Source: Isoetes taiwanensis (Eukaryota > Streptophyta > Lycopodiopsida > Isoetales > Isoetaceae). From it: 64,000 nucleotides of DNA. Both the position numbers and the translations under genes were made by a program. The DNA lies in assembly GCA_021234155.1 (NCBI GenBank), contig JAJEKV010000020.1, forward strand, positions 9,983,172 through 10,047,171. Direction: 5' to 3'. Below the pieces are notes generated by a model, which had not been told where the DNA came from, made no database searches, and worked only from the letters and a program-made list of their open reading frames with translations. Of the stretch, positions 57,604 through 64,000 are shown in pieces; position 1 is the stretch's first letter; the number at the start of each line of letters is the position of its first letter.

Positions 57604-59376
57604 ATGAAATAATTATAGGGCTTCATTATTTTAATGTGGTACACATTCATAACATGAAGCATAGCAAGATTGGGCCTCAATGGAAAATGAATCTAGGTCT
57701 GCGGAATAACAATACCAAATCGATTTAATAATCAGTGAATGATTATCTTAATGATGCAAATGGGTAATCCAATGTAAATATTATCAACACATATATAAGT
57801 ATACATCAACGTGACTTTTGAGCACGTGTCGAATCCAGGAACGCTGTAACGCTTGGGTTCCGGATTCGTGAATGGCTCGTGAGCGATATAAAAAAAGGGG
57901 GAAAAAAAATAAGGTCCATTTGCCGGGCGGGCGTGGCGGTTGTGGGTGTAGGCGATGGCGGAAGAACCAGACTGAAAGCGGTGCCAAGGAATCGGATGAT
58001 GGCCAGAGAATCGGATTCAGCCAGCCATGTGAATCTCTAATGAAGTCTGAGAATCGGATTCAACCATGGCGTGGATGCTCTAAGCAACAGCTATACGAAT
58101 CTAATTGAGTCTGAGAGTCGGATTAACGATGGAACGATCCCAGATGCTCGAATCCCAGCTGCCAGTTGCATGTGTGTGAGTATAAATAAGGGATGTTGGT
58201 TTTGCTTTGGCATTCGTCATTTGGTTCAGAGGTATGTTGGATGCCTTCAGAGACTTCTTTTTGTCCTGTTTCTGTTTTTAGAAGGAGGATAGAAGATGAT
58301 TTAGGCTGCTTATTGTTGCTATAATGTTGCATTGTGGTTCAAGACAGAATTTTCAATGTTACTGCAATTTTGCCTTGTGCTTCAGGATAGAATTTTTATA
58401 TAGGATATAACTGGCCCTCTTGTGGAAAACACGCTTTTTGCTCCAAATTTACGAGGGATATGCGGTTAAAATGCAATTGATATGCATTTAAAATGCAATT
58501 TAGCTTTGTCTCATCTAGAATCTCGGTCAATTTTTTTAATGATAAAAGCTCATTAGACCATTCCAATCCTCACGGAGTTTTAGTTTCCCTTGCATGCCTG
58601 ACTCCCTGTGATAATGTTACGTTTGAGGACAAGAGGTAAAACCAAACCAAAGCAGAAAGGTATCTTCTTGAAATGAACGCAATTCTTCAGGCTAGCATGC
58701 TTATTGGAAGGGAACACGTCGAGTTATGGAAAGTCTTAGTAACCTTAACATGTTGGCTTCGGGATAACTTAAGTCTTACCATATTTTGTAGGGGATGTAA
58801 CAACATCCACATGCATTTGTCTGGTCTGCAAAATAAAGCTTTGAATCCGCATGCTCATTTGTGCGTTTTGAAATTTGTTAATAGCTTGCGTTAAACAACT
58901 GGTCGCTTCGTTATGTGTTGCCGGACATCCATTCGAACCATAGTCTTTAGCATTTCCTGTGCCAAAATTGCTTAAAAAAATTGGCGGACATCCCAACTTC
59001 TTAGGAACCCCCACTAGCATCATTGTTCTTGCTCCATTGGAATGCAGATTCTGTCACCATTAAACAAATCATATTATGCCCTGCTTCTCACAAATTAGTT
59101 GTTTTCTATTCCATGCTGCTTTAAGTGCTTACAAATATTGCATTGTTTATTGATTGGACAGCATCGGGTATTATGTCCAATACAAGGCATAGTTTCACAG
59201 CTTAGAGCAGATTGCTTCGTTGCAAAGGTATTTTGCATCTAGCATTATGATGCTGCATGTATTCAAACATTTTGGAGGTCTGAAAATGTGCCATTATTAA
59301 AGCTGGAGTTTTATCCCTTAAGTTCAATTGGACATGGTCATTCTTTATTTCTGAAGGTGATTTACTGTCATTTCAG
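57604..59376. other. Mostly unassigned; possible promoter near 58178
   Basis: GAGTATAAATAAGGGATG at 58175-58192 looks like a plant TATA box, with repeats of GAATCGGATTCA-like phrases (57985-58120) before it. No downstream ORF fits, so promoter status is weak. A possible decayed exon at 58690-58780 (ELWKVLVTL) could belong to the TPR gene piece downstream, but I cannot confirm it. Confidence 0.3.
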
Positions 59377-59676
59377 GTATTCTCCATGAAGCCCGTGGAC
59401 AAGATAACGAGGCAATTTCTGCCTATAACAGTGCACTTACTCTTGATCCTGAGCACGTTCAAAGCAATGGGTGCTATTCTAAGGTGGTATGGCAAGAAAT
59501 ACTTGCCCATGGTACGAAGCTTGATGACTGATGCTCTACATTCTGAACCCAAAAACCACGCCGCTTGATATCACCTAGGAATCATGCATGAAGAAGAAGG
59601 TCGGTTATCTGACGCTTCTGAATGTTTTTAAGCAGCGTTCTTACTGGAACAATCAGCTCCCGTGGAAACGTTCACA
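59377..59676 (+). pseudogene. NPG1/NPGR-like TPR protein exon (broken)
   Basis: NPG1-related proteins (TTC7 family) bind calmodulin and, with the EFR3/PI4K-alpha complex, act at the plant plasma membrane. After the acceptor ATTTCAG at 59376 come ILHEARGQDNEAISAYNSAL and TLDPEHVQS, then a small deletion/frameshift, GAILRWYGKKYLPMVRSLM, TDALHSEPKNHAA, a TGA in place of Trp, YHLGIMHEEEGRLSDASECF, a TAA in place of Gln, then AAFLLEQSAPVETF. These are the last TPR repeats and the usual C-terminus of the family. The intron border means genomic DNA was copied or decayed in place. No other exon is certain. Confidence 0.75.
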
Positions 59677-60454
59677 GTTCACAGTACACTTTGGTAATCT
59701 GGCCATGTATATTATAACCTTTGAAGGATCGTTGTACACTAAAAGATGCTTCTGCAACTTCAACTGTATTTTAAATAACACGGGTTAGATATCTTGAGAT
59801 ATGGATTTCAATCTCTCAGGGTCTATTGGCCTTCACCAAAATGTTTCAATGTACAAGGATTTCAAATTGATATTGCATTTATTGAAATTGTGGGCTGGTA
59901 AGCCCTCCCATTTCTGATCATGTGGTTTATACCATCATTAAGCTCTCTGGGTGGAGCTCTGTCCATGCTGGATTCTTATTGTGGCCATGAACTCACAATT
60001 TTGTTATTGGGCATCCACTTCAAAGTCCAACTATGTCTCACGAGTTCGAACATACAATCATTGGGTCAAGATCAACAATAAACTATGAACCTAAGCATTA
60101 CCCTATTATAAACCATAAAGCAAATCCTCCTTGCCTTTTTAGGATGATCACAACTTGAAATGAAACATTTGACACTCTTAAAGGGCCAAACCGATGATTG
60201 AGATCCCTTACAAGATGTATACACGTCGCAAAATACGAACCACAAGCAACCATAATTTCAGCTAATTTAATATAGTTAATTGTGTCCATAATCCACGTTT
60301 CATCTTTCTTCGCGAAAAAATTTCCTTATATCCTTACTCGAATAATGCAAGATGTAGACCAATGTGTATGGTAGATATACATTAGCTATGATTTAAAGGG
60401 TCTTAAGTGCATCATCAAATGTTGGACAATGCCAAGTTTAGTCTAATGAGGGGT
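59677..60454. other. No gene recognised
   Basis: May include the 3' untranslated remains of the TPR gene. Only short frames. Confidence 0.4.
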
Positions 60455-60502
60455 GAAGAGAAATGTTCGCGGCGGCCTTGGCCGCCGCGATAAATTTCTT
60501 GT
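60455..60502 (+). repeat. GC-rich palindrome copy 3
   Basis: GAAGAGAAATGTT, arm CGCGGCGGCC, loop TT, arm GGCCGCCGCG, ATAAATTTCTTGT. Perfect 10-bp stem. Confidence 0.9.
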
Positions 60503-61540
60503 AATTCTAAGGCATTTTGAAATGGTTGTTTTTGCTCCTGGCGATGGAGCGAAAGTTGTAAGTCAACATGACGAAGGTTTGGAGCAGACGCACCCATGAG
60601 GTATAATGAATAATAAAGTCTGCAGTGCAACTTTGAAGAGGCAACATTAGTTGCACCATTTAAATTACGAGGTAAGATAATATAAGATAGAATAAGGATT
60701 TTTACGTCCATGGGGACCAATTGGGCAATAGGACGGGAATAGAGAAAAAGACATGAGCCTAAACAGCACTCGAGGGCTATAGCCCATTACGTTGGCAAAT
60801 GTTTTTTACAAGTTTTTTGTTAGAAAAAGAAAAGGTTTATTTAAAAATAGGGGTTTTGGGTATGTGCTGAACCATTGAGAGTTCATATAGTTATAAAGAT
60901 ATATAATTGCTATTGGCAAGATTCTTTGGGAATCTACCTTTTATTCTCTTCCTATTTTGCCGCCACGTCCTCGGCTTTGTCCGGGGGAAAAAATCAAGAG
61001 AAAAAAAATCGTATAATTTTAGTGTTGACACGTTTATGCGCTGGGGAGTCAGCGTCTCCTGTTCCGGCAATTTCTAGGGAGTCCGCCCTTTCGCCCTTCC
61101 AACTAATCCATTTTTCTTCCTAGTGATATTCGTTTGCCAAATCAGGCAGACTTCAGGCTAATCCGGAATCATCCTTCGCTTGCTTCAAAATCTCATACTG
61201 AAATCTGGGTTACAGAGGTCCGCTGTAGGGTTTCGAATCTTTTTTAGATTTCGGATGCATATATTGCTAGAGTAGAGCATCTTGCGCCAGCTTTTTGTTA
61301 TTGCGTAAGTAATTCCCCCAATTCTTAAACCGCAGGTAGTTGGAGTCCACAAATTGCTCCAAATTTTCTCATCCGAAGGTGCCCCACTGCCAGAATAGCC
61401 AATTCTTCACTTCGAGCTGAAGAACCCGATTCTTCCGAAATAGCGACAGATTCTTCAAAATTTAACATGGAGTCTTTAAATTTGATAGGGATTAAAAAAC
61501 CGGAATTCGTTTGTGCTTGGAAGCTAAAGGAATTTGTGCT
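60503..61540. other. No gene recognised
   Basis: A frame at 60875-61123 has no motif. Nothing else seen. Confidence 0.4.
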
Positions 61541-61705
61541 TGGATTTGCTGAGGCTAGGATTTGCTGAGGCTAGGATAGATTTGCTGAGGCCAGGTATTG
61601 ACTGAGGCTAGGATAGATTCGGCAGAGGCTAGGTTTGATTCGGCAGAGGCACGGGCATCTCCATCTAGATTTGCTGAGGCTAGGATTTGCAGAGGATAGG
61701 TCAGA
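61541..61705. repeat. Degenerate minisatellite
   Basis: About seven units built on TTTGCTGAGGCTAGGAT or the variant TTCGGCAGAGGCTAGG, 17-30 bp apart. Confidence 0.85.
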
Positions 61706-63294
61706 AGCATTGGTGAGAAGCGCATGAGGCTCCACATTTACACAGGTCTACATTTGCAGAAGCTCAGGTTCTGCTCGGTTTTGCATCTGTTAGCCGCAAT
61801 CGATCCGCAGGAGCAGCCTGTAAACAGCTATTTTCAGGGGATACCAGGGCTGGATTACCCTGACAAAGATTTTCTGTTTGCTGCATTGTTTGTAGATTTT
61901 CCATGTGAGTAATGGCCTCAATATTTTCGACCATGCGAGCCAATGTGCACCATTGAAATCTTATTTATCATTTCCATCCAAAATGATGTGAGCCACCGAT
62001 CTGAAAGAATTTGTAGAATATTCTGTAGATCAGCGGTGGGGAATAAAAATTAAACAAGACGCCATAATACTTAATACTTAGAAATAGCAATACTTAATAC
62101 TTAGAAATAGCAAATATCTAGAAGGTTCTTGGATATAACCCAATCTGGATCCGATGGTGGGGAACGGTGGGATTCAAAATAACTCGTGGTTAAGGTTGCT
62201 AAATACAACCTTAACATTATTGTCTAGATTGCTCAATAAATAGAGTCATGTTATCATAAGAGCACAAAAGGTCCATTGTCATACAGATTAAAAAAAAAAA
62301 AAACCTCGCCTCATCTAAAAAATAAAACCTCACATCTATTCTACAGGCACAACCCCGCATGTTTTATGATCAAACAGGGTTCTAGGCGGGAGAGAGATTT
62401 CTTGTAGTTATAAAGATAAGATAAGATAAGAGTTTTTAACGTCCACGAGAACCCAATTGGGTTATGGGAAAAGATGTAGCTAAAAATAAAAAGGGCAATA
62501 AAGAAGCTTATATTATTTTAAGGGCTTGTTATTTTTAAACCTAACAAACTTTTAGAACTTTTTTGGTTTACCGTTTTAAGGTCTTATTATTTCGAAACCC
62601 ACAAATCTGAAGGTAGCTAGGAGTTTTTGTTGGACAGCTGCTTACATGTCAGAGGATGCCTAGATGAGCTGGGCGATCTGCTTGAGTTGGACAGACTATT
62701 GTAGGGGGTGATGTAATTCGTGGACTTAGGGATTTGCTCGATCCTAATAAGCTTGAGCTTCATTGTGCGTGTGCTTGATTCTGGAACATAAATTTTCACT
62801 GGCAGATTGTATTGAATTGGTCATAAATTGATTTTATCTGGTTTTCTAGTTATATGCATGGCAGAATTTAGAGTCGCTTTTGGATTCATGCAGCAGAACA
62901 AGAAAGAGGAGATGAATGGGAGAGGCTTGGTTACTTTTAGAGCTTAGCCATTCCTGAACAAGCCAGAAGACCTGCAAAAAGCAATATTACAAACTATATG
63001 CGAAATTCATTGTAGTGCAGTAAGCTTTTATGAATATATTGAAACTAAGTCAGGTAGATTGGGCAATTTATTTTTAAGGGCCTCTTTCATTCCTTACTTT
63101 GGAAGATGATGTTATGGTGGTTACGCTTTATTACCGTATGTTGTAACGAAAAAGAATTTGAAATTTTTTGTTTTAGTATGCCATAGTTGCGGTGCCCATC
63201 GTTGATGGGCTAGGTTTGTTAGATGTATAGGGTTAGCTATCTAAGCGTTCAACTTTATAAACAAACGATCAAGTCCAGGGGTGTTGGGCTATAA
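61706..63294. other. No gene recognised
   Basis: AT-rich. A 27-bp direct repeat of ATACTTAATACTTAGAAATA is at 62066-62112 and an A run at 62289-62303. Confidence 0.4.
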
Positions 63295-63760
63295 GGAGTT
63301 GGTGTTTTGATATATTGTTATAGGTTTTGCTTGGTATGATGTTCAACCCCATTAGTTACAGTTGTTGGGCATAAGTTCTAAACTTGTACATTGTGTTATA
63401 TCTCTTAATTTTTTCTTTTTCAAGAATGGATTGTTGGCTGTATGGACGTCTCCTTGTCCACTTGTAAGGGGTTGCCTTTTGCATATTGCTAAATTGTTGT
63501 TTATATTGTTATAGGTTGGTTTTTTGATATATTGTTATAGGTTTTGCTTGGTATGATGTTCAACCCCATTAGTTACAGTTGTTGGGCATAAGTTCGTTAT
63601 ATCTCTTAATTTTTTCTTTTTTAAGAATGGATTGTTGGCTGTATGGACGTCTCCTTGTCCACTTGTAAGGGGTTGCCTTTTGCATATTGCTAAATTGTTG
63701 TTTATATTGTTATAGGCTTTGCTTGGTAGAATGTTTAACCCCATTATGAATAGTTAGTGC
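63295..63760. repeat. 217-bp tandem repeat, two copies and a part
   Basis: The unit beginning GATATATTGTTATAGG at 63309 restarts at 63526, nearly identical except for a short deletion after GGGCATAAGTTC. A third partial unit begins near 63705. Just after it, GTGTTGCTTAAG with CAAAACTTATAGTTTG occurs twice (63764 and 63826). Confidence 0.9.
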
Positions 63761-64000
63761 CCAGTGTTGCTTAAGTTCAAAACTTATAGTTTGTGTTGCT
63801 TTTAATTTTCCTTTTTCAAAATGGAAGTGTTGCTTAAGCTCAAAACTTATAGTTTGTGTTCTCTTTTTTCAAAATAGGTTTAATAAACTTCATCTTTGAC
63901 TGTAAGGACTCGTCTGCTTGCTTGTTCGCTTGTTTGCACATAGTGCCGAGGTTGCCAATATACATATATGTATTAGCTATTACACGCAATACTATAGAAG

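Overview
The window is nuclear DNA of a land plant with a large, repeat-rich genome. The evidence is chromodomain Ty3/gypsy and Ty1/copia elements primed by initiator tRNA-Met, a Helitron, plant-type LINE tails, and broken pieces of plant genes (GCN1/ILITHYIA, an LRR receptor kinase, an NPG1-like TPR protein). I cannot name the species. A fern, gymnosperm or other large plant genome would fit. No intact host gene is visible and every coding region is broken to some degree.

Layout. Three related chromoviruses lie on the minus strand: A (1-13108, its 3' end outside the window), B (about 15385-28006) and C (about 28371-46081). A Helitron remnant (13109-15384, minus) lies between A and B and holds a short LINE insertion with a target duplication. 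C is split by an almost complete Ty1/copia element on the plus strand (28500-34054, TSD ACCAA). A is split by a segment holding permuted GCN1 exons and a long foldback repeat (about 5891-8966). From 46 kb onward there are a LINE fragment, a pogo-like transposase remnant, short tandem repeats, an NPG1-like exon and long stretches where I recognise nothing.

Main result. All three chromoviruses have the same unusual order: 5' LTR, histone H3-like ORF, a conserved ORF of about 510 codons with no family I recognise, gag, then protease-RT-RNase H-integrase-chromodomain. In A and B the H3-like ORF starts with a real H3 tail (MARTKQIAR and MGRTKQTAWK). In B it runs through a long acidic/basic linker into a histone fold. 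In C the fold is close to canonical H3. An element whose integrase carries a chromodomain, a domain class that reads H3 tails, and which also encodes its own H3-like protein, appears to be a new type of system as far as I know.

In A and B each extra ORF also has its own upstream cassette: two strong hairpins of about 63-67 bp spaced about 200 bp apart, then a TATA box (TATAAATAG) 100-112 bp before the ATG. The hairpin stems differ in sequence between A and B but still pair, which suggests selection on structure. These elements look like retrotransposons with two internal promoter cassettes driving non-retroviral cargo ORFs.
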